64,000 bases of DNA from Pseudolabrys taiwanensis (GTDB taxonomy: Bacteria > Pseudomonadota > Alphaproteobacteria > Rhizobiales > Xanthobacteraceae), in NCBI RefSeq assembly GCF_003367395.1, contig NZ_CP031417.1:2666001-2730000 (forward strand), written 5' to 3'. Both the position numbers and the translations under genes were made by a program. The notes below the pieces were generated by a model. That model saw only the letters and a program-made list of their open reading frames with translations. It had not been told where the DNA came from and ran no database searches. Shown here piece after piece: positions 27,375-35,669 of the stretch; position 1 is the stretch's first letter; every line of letters starts with the position of its first letter.

Positions 27375-29072
27375 TCACTCCGCTGCCTGCCGCGCCGGCA
27401 CGGGTGCTCGCGCCAGCACCTGATGGATTTGCGCGACCACTGCCGCACCCTCACCGATCGCCGCACCGACGCGCTTGGTCGAGCCGGCGCGCACGTCGCC
27501 GATGGCAAAGATGCCTGGCATGCTGGTCTCGAGCGGCAGCGGCGGGCGGCCGGGATCGTCCTCCGCCGGAAAGCCCTGGCCGGTGACGACAAAGCCCTTG
27601 CCGTCGACCGCGACACAGTCATCGAGCCAGCCGGTGTTAGGGTCCGCGCCGATAAACAGGAACAGGTGGCGCAACGGAATCCGATGCATCTCGCCGCTTC
27701 GCGTCCGGAGCGTCGCGCTCATGAGGCCGCAAGTCGTGCTGCCTTCGAGCGCCGCCACCTCGGCGCCGATCTTCAATTCGACATTCGGCAATGCCGAGAT
27801 GCGATCGATCAGATAGCGCGACATGGTCTCTTCCAAACGCCGGCGCACGACCAGCTTGAGACGCTTCACTTTGGGCGCGAGATAGACCACAGCTTGCCCG
27901 GCGGAATTGCCGCCGCCGATCAACGCGACGTCCTCGCCCTCGCACAATTTGGCTTCGATCGGCGACGCCCAATAGGACACGCCGTTGCTGTCGAAGTCGG
28001 AAAGATTTGGAATATCCGGCCGCCGGTAGCGTGCGCCCGAAGCGATGACGATGGTGCGCGCACGGATTGTGAGGCCGTTCGATATCTCGAGCGAAAACGG
28101 ATCCGTCGAACAGCGCTCCGGCCCACCGCAGTCGAGCCGTTCCACCTGCAGCGGAATGGCGAGTTCGGCACCGAACTTCTGCGCCTGCGTGAAGGCGCGA
28201 CCGGCCAGCGCCTGCCCGGATATGCCGGTCGGGAAGCCGAGATAATTCTCGATGCGCGCGGACGCGCCCGCCTGACCGCCATAGGCGCGCTGGTCGAACA
28301 CGATCACCGACAGCCCTTCCGATGCGGCATAGACCGCCGCGGCGAGACCGGCGGGACCGGCACCGACGACCGCAACGTCGTACAATGCGCAGGGCGCAAT
28401 CTCCGGCATGATGCCGAGACACACTGCGGCTTCGGCGTCGGTCGGGCGTCTCAGCAGCTTACCGTTAGGGCAGATCATCAACGGCAGTTCGTGCGGCTGC
28501 ACCGCAAAACGCTCGATTGCGGCGCGTGCCTCTTCGTCGGCATCCGCATCCATGACCGTGAACGGATAGCCGTTGCGCGTCAGAAAGCCCTGCAGACGAA
28601 TACACTCGGCCGAACGGCCGCGGTCGATGATGACCGAGCCGGCACCACCGTCCTGGATCAGCGCCACGCGCCGCAGGATGAAAGCGCGCATCATCATCTC
28701 GCCGACCTCGGCCGAACCGATGACCAAAGCGCGCACATGCGCCGCGTCGAACGGCAGCGCCGTGCAGCCCTCGGATCCGGCACGGCCGGACGCCAGTGTG
28801 CCGCGGCCGGACAGCTGACTGACCTCGCCGCTGAACTGGCCGCTCGACAACGACACGACGGACGATTCGCTGTGCAGGCCGTCGCGGCGCGACGTCTCGA
28901 TGCCGCCCTCCAACACCAGCCAGGACGGCACGTTGCGCGTGCCGACGTCGTATATCAGCTCGCCCGGCGCGAAATGCCGCGCCTCACCGCTGGCGAAACG
29001 CCGAGCGATTTCGATCTGGGCCGCGTCGAGCACGGGGTACAGTTGGTCAAAACGCGTCTCAGCAAGACTCAT
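27375..29072 (-). CDS. cNMP-binding/thioredoxin-like/thioredoxin-reductase-like fusion lacking the redox CxxC
   Basis: A 565-residue three-part flavoprotein. Residues about 10-130 form a cyclic-nucleotide-binding beta-roll; about 145-222 a thioredoxin/glutaredoxin-like unit with a single Cys157; about 230-555 a pyridine-nucleotide disulfide oxidoreductase with FAD motif GAGPAG (237-242), second nucleotide motif GGGNSAG (386-392) and C-terminal GIFAIGDVR. At the place of the usual thioredoxin-reductase CATC the sequence is GVSYWASPIEA, so the active disulfide is absent. It may be an NADPH-dependent flavoprotein gated by a cyclic nucleotide or signal (inference). The gene is divergent from the hydrolase-OsmC gene. 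Confidence 0.88.
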   Translation of the reverse strand: MSLAETRFDQLYPVLDAAQIEIARRFASGEARHFAPGELIYDVGTRNVPSWLVLEGGIETSRRDGLHSESSVVSLSSGQFSGEVSQLSGRGTLASGRAGSEGCTALPFDAAHVRALVIGSAEVGEMMMRAFILRRVALIQDGGAGSVIIDRGRSAECIRLQGFLTRNGYPFTVMDADADEEARAAIERFAVQPHELPLMICPNGKLLRRPTDAEAAVCLGIMPEIAPCALYDVAVVGAGPAGLAAAVYAASEGLSVIVFDQRAYGGQAGASARIENYLGFPTGISGQALAGRAFTQAQKFGAELAIPLQVERLDCGGPERCSTDPFSLEISNGLTIRARTIVIASGARYRRPDIPNLSDFDSNGVSYWASPIEAKLCEGEDVALIGGGNSAGQAVVYLAPKVKRLKLVVRRRLEETMSRYLIDRISALPNVELKIGAEVAALEGSTTCGLMSATLRTRSGEMHRIPLRHLFLFIGADPNTGWLDDCVAVDGKGFVVTGQGFPAEDDPGRPPLPLETSMPGIFAIGDVRAGSTKRVGAAIGEGAAVVAQIHQVLARAPVPARQAAE

Positions 29073-29236
29073 GAGAAAACTCCGTCGCCCCTCCGGCGGG
29101 CGAACTTTAGCATAAAGATTCCGTATGTCGGCCCGGCGAAAGATGTGGTCGACTCATCCCAATTCTGTGATCGGGCCCCAATGGCGCCGTTGGAACCCGC
29201 GCCTATTTAGTATGAACCGCCAGCGAGGGTGACAGC

Positions 29237-30472
29237 ATGCGCACCGAGCGTCTTTCATTTTCCAACGCAAAAGGGGAGAAGCTGTCTGCTCTGATCGACT
29301 TCCCACTCGGCAAGCCCGACGCCTTCGCCCTATTCGCGCACTGCTTCACCTGCGGCAAGGACAATCTTGCGGCCAAACGCATCGCCGAGCGGCTGGCGAT
29401 GAATGGCATCGCCGTGCTGCGGTTCGACTTTACCGGGCTCGGCACCAGCGAGGGCGATTTCGCCGACACGCATTTTTCGTCAAATGTAGACGATCTCGTC
29501 GCCGCCGCCGATTATCTGCGTGAGCACCACGGTGCACCGGCCATCCTGATCGGGCACAGCCTCGGCGGCGCGGCCGTAATTGCCGCCGCGCATCGGGTTC
29601 CCGAGGCGCGCTGCGTGGTCACGATCGCGGCGCCGAGCGATCCGATGCACGTCACCGCGCAGTTCAAGGACGACGTCGACAAGATCAAGGCTGACGGCGA
29701 ATTGGAGGTGGCGCTGGCCGGACGGCCGTTCCGCATCAAGCGCGCTTTCCTCGAAGACGTGGCGCAGCACAAGTTGCACGACTATCTCGCCGATCTGCAC
29801 AAGGCGCTTCTGATATTCCACTCGCCTACCGATCAGACAGTCGGCATCGACAGCGCCACCTATATCTTTACCCATGCGAAGCATCCGAAGAGCTTCGTCT
29901 CGCTCTCCGGCGCCGATCATCTCCTGAGCAAGAAAAGCGACGCCGCCTATGTCGCCAATGTGATCGCGGCCTGGACCACGCGCTACATCGAACAGGCCGA
30001 GGAGCGCACGGATGCCGATGTCGAAGCCGGCACGGTGCTGGTGCGCGAGACCGGGCAAGGCAAGCTGCAGCAGGAAGTGCTCAGCGGGCCGCACCGTTTC
30101 CGGGCCGACGAGCCGGTACAGGTCGGCGGCGACGACTCGGCGCCCTCTCCCTACGATTACCTGCTGGCCGCTCTCGGCGCCTGCACGGCGATGACGATCA
30201 GGCTTTATGCCGAACGCAAGAAGCTGCCTCTCGATCGCGTGTCGGTCAGATTGACGCACAACAAGATTCACGCCGAGGACTGCCTCAACTGCGAGACGAA
30301 GGAGGGCATGCTCGATCGCATCGATCGTCATCTGACCTTTGAGGGCGCGCTTACAGATGAGCAGCACAAGCAATTGCTGGTCATTGCCGACAAATGCCCG
30401 GTGCACCGGACCCTGACGTCGGAGATCGATATCCGCACCTTCGAGCGGCCCGCCGTGCCGGAGACGACGTAA
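29237..30472 (+). CDS. Alpha/beta hydrolase-OsmC fusion protein
   Basis: A 411-residue fusion. Residues 1-255 are an alpha/beta hydrolase with nucleophile Ser108 in GHSLGG and a likely Asp/His in SPTDQTVG and LSGADHLL. Residues about 265-411 are an OsmC/Ohr-type peroxidase domain with the two conserved cysteines, Cys316 in LGACTAMT and Cys387 in CPVHRTL. Such bifunctional proteins are recurrent in proteobacteria; hydroperoxide or ester detoxification is inferred. The next gene, 65 bp downstream, encodes a metal ATPase, suggesting a stress block. Confidence 0.88.
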   Translation: MRTERLSFSNAKGEKLSALIDFPLGKPDAFALFAHCFTCGKDNLAAKRIAERLAMNGIAVLRFDFTGLGTSEGDFADTHFSSNVDDLVAAADYLREHHGAPAILIGHSLGGAAVIAAAHRVPEARCVVTIAAPSDPMHVTAQFKDDVDKIKADGELEVALAGRPFRIKRAFLEDVAQHKLHDYLADLHKALLIFHSPTDQTVGIDSATYIFTHAKHPKSFVSLSGADHLLSKKSDAAYVANVIAAWTTRYIEQAEERTDADVEAGTVLVRETGQGKLQQEVLSGPHRFRADEPVQVGGDDSAPSPYDYLLAALGACTAMTIRLYAERKKLPLDRVSVRLTHNKIHAEDCLNCETKEGMLDRIDRHLTFEGALTDEQHKQLLVIADKCPVHRTLTSEIDIRTFERPAVPETT

Positions 30473-30537
30473 ACGCCGATCCCCGCGTCCGACTGCGGCT
30501 TATCACGTGATTGTATAACACCGCTCGTCCGTCCCAT

Positions 30538-32814
30538 ATGGGAGGGATGCAGGAACACCACGCTCATCGGCACGATCACGCGCACGAACATGACGGCGCT
30601 TGCGCCACTGCACAGAGCGTGACCGCGCCGTCGGATTTTCGTGCTGGCCGCGCTTACAAGGTGCAAGGCCTGTGCTGCGCCGACGAAGTTGCGGCATTGC
30701 GCAAGGCGGTTGGTCCGCTGTTCGGCGGCGGCGAGCGCCTCGCCTTCGACGTCCTGAATGCCCGCATGACGGTGCCGGCCGATGCCGGCGCCGTCAAAGA
30801 CGAAGCGATCCTGAAAGCCGTCGCCGCGACCGGCATGAGCGCGACGCCCTGGAGCGCCTCGGCCGGCAAGGACGAAACCGACGCCGTTCGCCGCCAGCAG
30901 ATATTCTTCACCGCGGCGAGCGGCGTCTTCGTGCTAATCGGCATCGTCATCCATATCGCGCTGGCCGGCGGTCTCGCCGAAGCCTGGAAACTGTTCGGCT
31001 CGCACGCCGAAGAGCCGATGCCGCTGCCGGAAGTTTTGGCTTATGCCGCCGCGGCGGCGCTCGGCGCGCGCTTCGTCGCGGTCAAGGCCTGGTATGCCAT
31101 CCGCAATCTGCGCCCCGACATGTATCTGCTGATGTCCGTCGCCGTCATCGGCGCGATGATCATTGGCGAGTGGTTCGAGGCTGCGACCGTGTCGTTCCTG
31201 TTCGCCCTGTCGCTGGCGCTTGAAAGCTGGAGCGTCGGCCGTGCGCGCCGCGCTATCGCGGCGCTGCTCGACCTCGCACCGCCGACGGCGCGCCTGTTGC
31301 GCCGGGACGGCGCGGAAATCACCGTGCCCGTCGCCGAGGTCAGGCCGGGCAACCGCTTCGTCGTCCCCGCCGGCGAGCGCATCCCGCTCGACGGCCGCGT
31401 CACCGAGGGCCTCAGTGCCGTCAACCAGGCGCCCATCACCGGCGAAAGCGTGCCGGTGGAAAAGCAGCCCGGGGCGGAAGTCTTCGCCGGCACCATCAAC
31501 GGTGACGGCACGCTCATCGTCCGCGCCACCAAATCCGCGCAGGACACGACGCTGGCCCGCATCATCCAGATGGTCGAGGACGCGCACGCGCGCCGCGCGC
31601 CGTCGGAACAATGGGTCGAGCGCTTCGCGCGCGTCTACACGCCGGCCGTGATGACGCTCGCGATCCTCATCTTCGTGCTGCCGCCGCTTCTCTTCGGCGA
31701 AGCCTGGGGCGACTGGTTCTATCGGGCGCTGGTGCTGCTGGTCATCGCCTGCCCTTGCGCGCTCGTCATCTCGACGCCGGTCTCCATCGTGGCGGCGCTC
31801 GCCTCGGCCGCGCGCGCCGGCGTTCTCGTCAAAGGCGGCGCCTTCATTGAACTGCCGGCACGCCTGAAAGCCATCGCGCTCGACAAAACCGGCACGATCA
31901 CCCGCGCCGAACCGCAGATCGCGCGCATCGTTCCGCTCGGCAACCACACCGAAGCGGAGCTCATCGCCCGCGCCGCCGCGCTCGAAGCCCGCTCGACGCA
32001 TCCGCTGGCGCGCGCCATCCTGGGTTATGCGCAAGCGCAAGGCATCGCGGCCGAGCCGGCCACCAACGTACAGGTGCTGCAAGGCAAAGGCCTGACCGGG
32101 ACATTTGCCGGCGAGGAGTTCTGGCTCGGCTCGCATCGTTATGTCGCCGAGCGCAACCAAAGTACGCCTGACATCGTACGCGCAGCCGAGGCGATGGAAG
32201 CGGACGGCAAGACCGTCATCGTCGTCGGCAACCAGCGCCATGTCTGCGGCCTCATTGCCGTTGCCGATACGATCCGGCCGGAAGCGCGCGCGGTGGTGAG
32301 GCAGTTGCACGAGGCCGGCATTGCCCACGTCGCGATGCTGACTGGCGACAACCGTGTGACGGCGGAGGCCATTGCCCGCGAAGTTGGTATCGACGAGGTG
32401 CACGCCGAACTGCTTCCCGAGGACAAGGTCCGCAAGGTCGAGGAACTGGTCAAACGTTACGGCACGGTGGCGATGGTCGGCGATGGCGTGAACGATGCCC
32501 CCGCGCTGGCGCGCGCCAATCTTGGCATCGCCATGGGTACGATCGGCTCGGACGCAGCGATCGAAACGGCCGACATCGCGCTGATGACCGATGACGTATC
32601 GAAGCTCGCTTGGCTCGTGCGCCACGCCAAGCGCACACTCGGCATCATCCGCCAGAACATCGGCTTCTCGCTGGCGTTGAAGGCGGCCTTCGTCGTGCTG
32701 ACCTTCGCCGGCATGGCCAGCCTGTGGGCGGCCATCGCCGCCGACACCGGCGCATCGCTACTGGTGGTGCTCAACGGGCTGCGGCTGCTCAAGGGTTCCA
32801 AGGCCGCCGGGTAA
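30538..32814 (+). CDS. P1B-type heavy-metal translocating ATPase (Zn/Cd/Pb type)
   Basis: An inner-membrane metal exporter of about 758 residues. A His-rich start (HHAHRHDHAHEHDGAC) precedes a degenerate HMA-like domain whose metal site reads GLCCADE rather than GMTCxxC. Further landmarks: TGES at 301-304, the membrane metal motif CPC (405-407), phosphorylated Asp449 in DKTGTIT, MVGDGVNDAPAL, and ADTGASLLVVLNGLRLL in the last helix, whose Asp is typical of Zn2+/Cd2+/Pb2+ ATPases. An earlier in-frame TTG exists at 30511, and a Met three codons later has GGAGGG directly before it; the start is uncertain. No MerR/ArsR regulator is adjacent. Confidence 0.9.
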   Translation: MGGMQEHHAHRHDHAHEHDGACATAQSVTAPSDFRAGRAYKVQGLCCADEVAALRKAVGPLFGGGERLAFDVLNARMTVPADAGAVKDEAILKAVAATGMSATPWSASAGKDETDAVRRQQIFFTAASGVFVLIGIVIHIALAGGLAEAWKLFGSHAEEPMPLPEVLAYAAAAALGARFVAVKAWYAIRNLRPDMYLLMSVAVIGAMIIGEWFEAATVSFLFALSLALESWSVGRARRAIAALLDLAPPTARLLRRDGAEITVPVAEVRPGNRFVVPAGERIPLDGRVTEGLSAVNQAPITGESVPVEKQPGAEVFAGTINGDGTLIVRATKSAQDTTLARIIQMVEDAHARRAPSEQWVERFARVYTPAVMTLAILIFVLPPLLFGEAWGDWFYRALVLLVIACPCALVISTPVSIVAALASAARAGVLVKGGAFIELPARLKAIALDKTGTITRAEPQIARIVPLGNHTEAELIARAAALEARSTHPLARAILGYAQAQGIAAEPATNVQVLQGKGLTGTFAGEEFWLGSHRYVAERNQSTPDIVRAAEAMEADGKTVIVVGNQRHVCGLIAVADTIRPEARAVVRQLHEAGIAHVAMLTGDNRVTAEAIAREVGIDEVHAELLPEDKVRKVEELVKRYGTVAMVGDGVNDAPALARANLGIAMGTIGSDAAIETADIALMTDDVSKLAWLVRHAKRTLGIIRQNIGFSLALKAAFVVLTFAGMASLWAAIAADTGASLLVVLNGLRLLKGSKAAG

Positions 32815-32950
32815 ACCGGGGCCCCGACCTCACTTTTTTCAATTTCCCCCCATAGGACGGGACGGCAGGCCAACTACAGCGCCGTGGCATGGCACAAATC
32901 GTGCTTGTTATACTTTAGTCATACATGATTGAATTGCGCACGAGCCTGAC

Positions 32951-33043
32951 ATGAACCTCAACCGCCGCGCCGATCCTCGCCTCGTCTGGGCTGCCACCGT
33001 GCTCGCCCTGGCCGTGTTCGTGCTCTACGTCGCGCGAATCTGA
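32951..33043 (+). CDS. Possible 30-residue single-helix membrane peptide
   Basis: ATG at 32951 opens MNLNRRADPRLVWAATVLAL and closes with AVFVLYVARI: a basic start followed by about 18 hydrophobic residues. A 9-codon reading frame from ATG 32925 ends in ATGA overlap with it, as in a translationally coupled leader. There is no strong ribosome site. Small membrane peptides of this shape occur in related genomes, but I cannot name it. The remaining DNA of the gap 32815-33222 holds only the LexA box and no other recognisable gene. Confidence 0.4.
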   Translation: MNLNRRADPRLVWAATVLALAVFVLYVARI

Positions 33044-33145
33044 GGCGAAGATTCTTTCCCGTTATCTTCCTTGAGCTTGGGCCCGACGTGCCTCAGCACC
33101 GCCATTTGTAGCGGCTTGACGGTCTCTGGGGCTTCGGCCAAACTA

Positions 33146-33160
33146 GAACAAATAGGGAAC
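33146..33160. promoter_or_regulatory. LexA (SOS) box before imuA
   Basis: GAACAAATAGGGAAC is an exact GAAC-N7-GAAC direct repeat, the alphaproteobacterial LexA operator. It lies 62 bp upstream of imuA and predicts DNA-damage induction of imuA-imuB-dnaE2. Confidence 0.85.
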
Positions 33161-33222
33161 AATGAGACGCCAACGGCTTTGAACAAAGGCCGAATAACCT
33201 TACGTCTCCAGAGGCTTATAGG

Positions 33223-33993
33223 ATGCTCGAAGAATTACGCCAACGCCTCCAGGCGCTTGAGCGCCCGCCTGGTCTCGAAGACGATCCAGGCACGGTGCCG
33301 CTTGGGATTGAGGGCATCGATCAGGTGCTCGGTGGCGGCCTCACCCGCGGCGCACTGCATGAGATCGCCGCGGCCGGCGAGGCCCATATCCCCTCCGCCG
33401 CCGGCTTTGCCGCGGGAGTGGCGGCGCTCTCGTGCGCCCCATCTCGCTTTCTGAAAGCGGGGAGAGATCACAAAGGCGCCGTCTGGATCGCCGAGGACAT
33501 GGCGCTCGCCGAGAGCGGCTCGCTCCACGGTCCCGGTCTCATCGATGTCGGCCTCGCCCCTGAGCGGCTGGTCATGGTCGCGGCCGGACACCGGCGCGAT
33601 CTGTTATGGGCCATGGAAGAAGCCCTGCGCTGCCGTTCGATCGGCGTGGTGATCGGCGAATTGCGCGGTGGCGCGCTCGACACCATGGCGGTGCGGCGCC
33701 TGTCGCTCGCTGCGGCCGAAAGCGGCGCCCTCGCCGTGCTGCTGCGCGCGATGCCTGCAAGCGACGCCTCCACCGCCGCCACCCGCTGGATTATCGGCGC
33801 GGCTCCCTCGGCGCCGAACGCTTACGGCCTCGGTACCCCCTGCTTTGCCGCCCAACTCGTGCGCAACCGCCGTGGTCCCGCCGGCACCTGGATCATCGAA
33901 TGGAGTGAAAGCGATGCACGCTTCATCCCCGCAACGCATGCTCAGCCTGTGGCTCAACCGGTTCCTCACCGACCGCATCGCAAGATCGCGTGA
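33223..33993 (+). CDS. imuA: Mutagenesis cassette protein ImuA
   Basis: A 256-residue RecA/SulA-related protein of the SOS mutasome. GIEGIDQVLGGGLTRGALHEIA is the family start; the Walker A-equivalent is altered and no clear GxxxxGKT is visible, as expected for ImuA. It acts with ImuB and DnaE2 in damage-induced translesion synthesis. It overlaps imuB by about 80 bp, with the imuB ATG inside its end, and has a LexA box upstream. Confidence 0.9.
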   Translation: MLEELRQRLQALERPPGLEDDPGTVPLGIEGIDQVLGGGLTRGALHEIAAAGEAHIPSAAGFAAGVAALSCAPSRFLKAGRDHKGAVWIAEDMALAESGSLHGPGLIDVGLAPERLVMVAAGHRRDLLWAMEEALRCRSIGVVIGELRGGALDTMAVRRLSLAAAESGALAVLLRAMPASDASTAATRWIIGAAPSAPNAYGLGTPCFAAQLVRNRRGPAGTWIIEWSESDARFIPATHAQPVAQPVPHRPHRKIA

Positions 33994-35506
33994 GAGCTCT
34001 TTATCCCTCCCCCTCCAGGGGAAGGATAAAGAAGTCGTCGTCGCCGGCAAACGCGGCACTGCCGATGTGCTGGTGGCGGTCGACGCGGCGGCGGAAAGCT
34101 TGGGGCTTTCGCCCGGCCTTGGCCTTGCGCAGGCGCGCGCCATGCATCCGGCGATCGATGTCGTGCCGGAGGATGCCGAAGCCGATGCGGCGCTGCTCGA
34201 GAAGATCGCCGACTGGTGCCTGCGCTATACGCCGCTCGTCGCCTGCGACGGCCGCGACGGCCTGCTGCTCGACATTGGCGGCTGTGCGCATCTTTACGGC
34301 GGTGAGGACGCGCTCGTCGCCGATCTGAGCACGCGGTTGGAAGCGGCGGGCTTTGCCTTTTCCATCGCCATTGCCGGCACCATCGGCGCCGCCTGGGCCG
34401 CCGCGCGCTTCGGCAATCCCGGCCGCTATGCCGGCGGCGAGGAACGCACGCTCTTGTCGCCGCTGCCCCTTTTGGCGCTGCGCATCACGCCGGCAACCGC
34501 GGCTTCGCTCGCGCGCGTCGGCTTGAAGCGCATCGGCGACATCATCGACCTGCCGCGCGCACCGCTCACCGCCCGCTTCGGCGCCGATCTCATGCGGCAA
34601 CTCGACCGCGCTTTGGGGCGCGAGCACGAACCCCTGACGCCGCGTTTGCCGGTCGCGCCTTACGTCGCCGAGCAGCGTTTTGCCGAACCGATCGCGCGTG
34701 AAGAGGATGTGCTGGCGGTGACCGAGCGGCTCGCCGCGCGACTCCAAACCGCATTGGAACGGCGCGGCGACGGCGCCCGGCGCCTCGAGCTCACGCTGTT
34801 TCGCACCGACGGCGCCGTGCGCCGCATCGCCGCCGGCACGTCACGCCCTTTACGCGATCCGCAAGAGATCCGCGCCTTGTTCGTCGAGCGACTGGCCGCG
34901 CTCGCCGATGCCTTCGATCCCGGTTTCGGTTTCGACATGGCGCGGCTGGCGGTGCTGACAGCCGAGCAATGCCCGCCGGAACAGATCGGCATCGGCGGCG
35001 CCAGCGATGCCGCCGAGATTGGCCGAATGGTCGATCACTTAAGCGCGCGGCTCGGCAGCGGCCGCGTGCGGCGTCTCATCGCGCGGGACAGTCATATTCC
35101 CGAACTCGCGGCAGTGGCAGCGCCGGCGCAGGCTGTCCGGGATGACGATGGCTGGGCGACCTTCCGCCGTCATCGCGCCGATGCCGATCTGGCGCCACGT
35201 CCGTTGCGATTGTTGGCGCAGCCCGAGCCGATTGAGGCGATCGCGGAGGTACCGGACGGGCCGCCGCTGCGTTTCGTCTGGCGCCGCGCACATCATCAGA
35301 TCGTCGCCGCCGAAGGTCCCGAACGCATTGAAGGCGTCTGGTGGAGCGAACACGGCGGGCATCGTTCAGGAAATCCCGCACGCGACTACTTCCGCGTCGA
35401 GGACAAGAATGGGCTGCGCTTCTGGCTGTTTCGCGCCGGCCTTTATCGCGAACTGATGCCCGGCATGCCGGCACCGGCCTGGTATGTGCACGGCACGTGC
35501 GCGTAA
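33914..35506 (+). CDS. imuB: Y-family polymerase-like mutasome hub ImuB
   Basis: A protein of about 530 residues of the UmuC/DinB fold that links DnaE2 to the sliding clamp and lacks polymerase activity. LSLWLNRFLTDRIAR is the family start, and DGLLLDIGGCAHLYGGEDAL the palm region. The ATG at 33914 (alternative 33938) lies inside imuA. Between TDRIARS and VVVAGKRGTADVLVAVDA there is an insertion of about 11 residues, RESSLSLPLQGKDKE, encoded by a GC-rich palindromic repeat; other family members usually join these parts directly (recalled). Stop at 35504-35506. Confidence 0.9.
   Translation: MHASSPQRMLSLWLNRFLTDRIARSRESSLSLPLQGKDKEVVVAGKRGTADVLVAVDAAAESLGLSPGLGLAQARAMHPAIDVVPEDAEADAALLEKIADWCLRYTPLVACDGRDGLLLDIGGCAHLYGGEDALVADLSTRLEAAGFAFSIAIAGTIGAAWAAARFGNPGRYAGGEERTLLSPLPLLALRITPATAASLARVGLKRIGDIIDLPRAPLTARFGADLMRQLDRALGREHEPLTPRLPVAPYVAEQRFAEPIAREEDVLAVTERLAARLQTALERRGDGARRLELTLFRTDGAVRRIAAGTSRPLRDPQEIRALFVERLAALADAFDPGFGFDMARLAVLTAEQCPPEQIGIGGASDAAEIGRMVDHLSARLGSGRVRRLIARDSHIPELAAVAAPAQAVRDDDGWATFRRHRADADLAPRPLRLLAQPEPIEAIAEVPDGPPLRFVWRRAHHQIVAAEGPERIEGVWWSEHGGHRSGNPARDYFRVEDKNGLRFWLFRAGLYRELMPGMPAPAWYVHGTCA
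33999..34031. repeat. Palindromic repeat embedded in imuB
   Basis: CTTTATCCCTCCCC pairs with GGGGAAGGATAAAG (one mismatch) around CTCCA: 14-bp arms, 5-base loop. It is the same family as TTATCCCTCCCC at 47535-47564. It is read in frame in imuB as SLSLPLQGKDK. Confidence 0.8.
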
Positions 35507-35510
35507 CTCT

Positions 35511-35645
35511 TTTACCCTCTCCCCCTGTGGGAGAGGGTGACGAGCAGCGTTAGCTGCGAGCCGGGTGGGGGAAATGACGATCGAGCAAGCGCCCTCACCC
35601 CGCAGGCTTCGGCCGCGACGCTCTCCCACGAGGGCAGAGGGTTAG
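35511..35645. repeat. Composite palindromic repeat between imuB and dnaE2
   Basis: ACCCTCTCCCC at the left, GGGAGAGGGT, GAGCCGGGTGGGGG, then CCCTCACCCC and CTCTCCCACGAGGGCAGAGGG at the right: an imperfect long inversion with inner hairpins, filling almost all of the 163-bp gap. Confidence 0.7.
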
Positions 35646-35669
35646 TCGGCGCGAGAGAGTACCAAGTTC

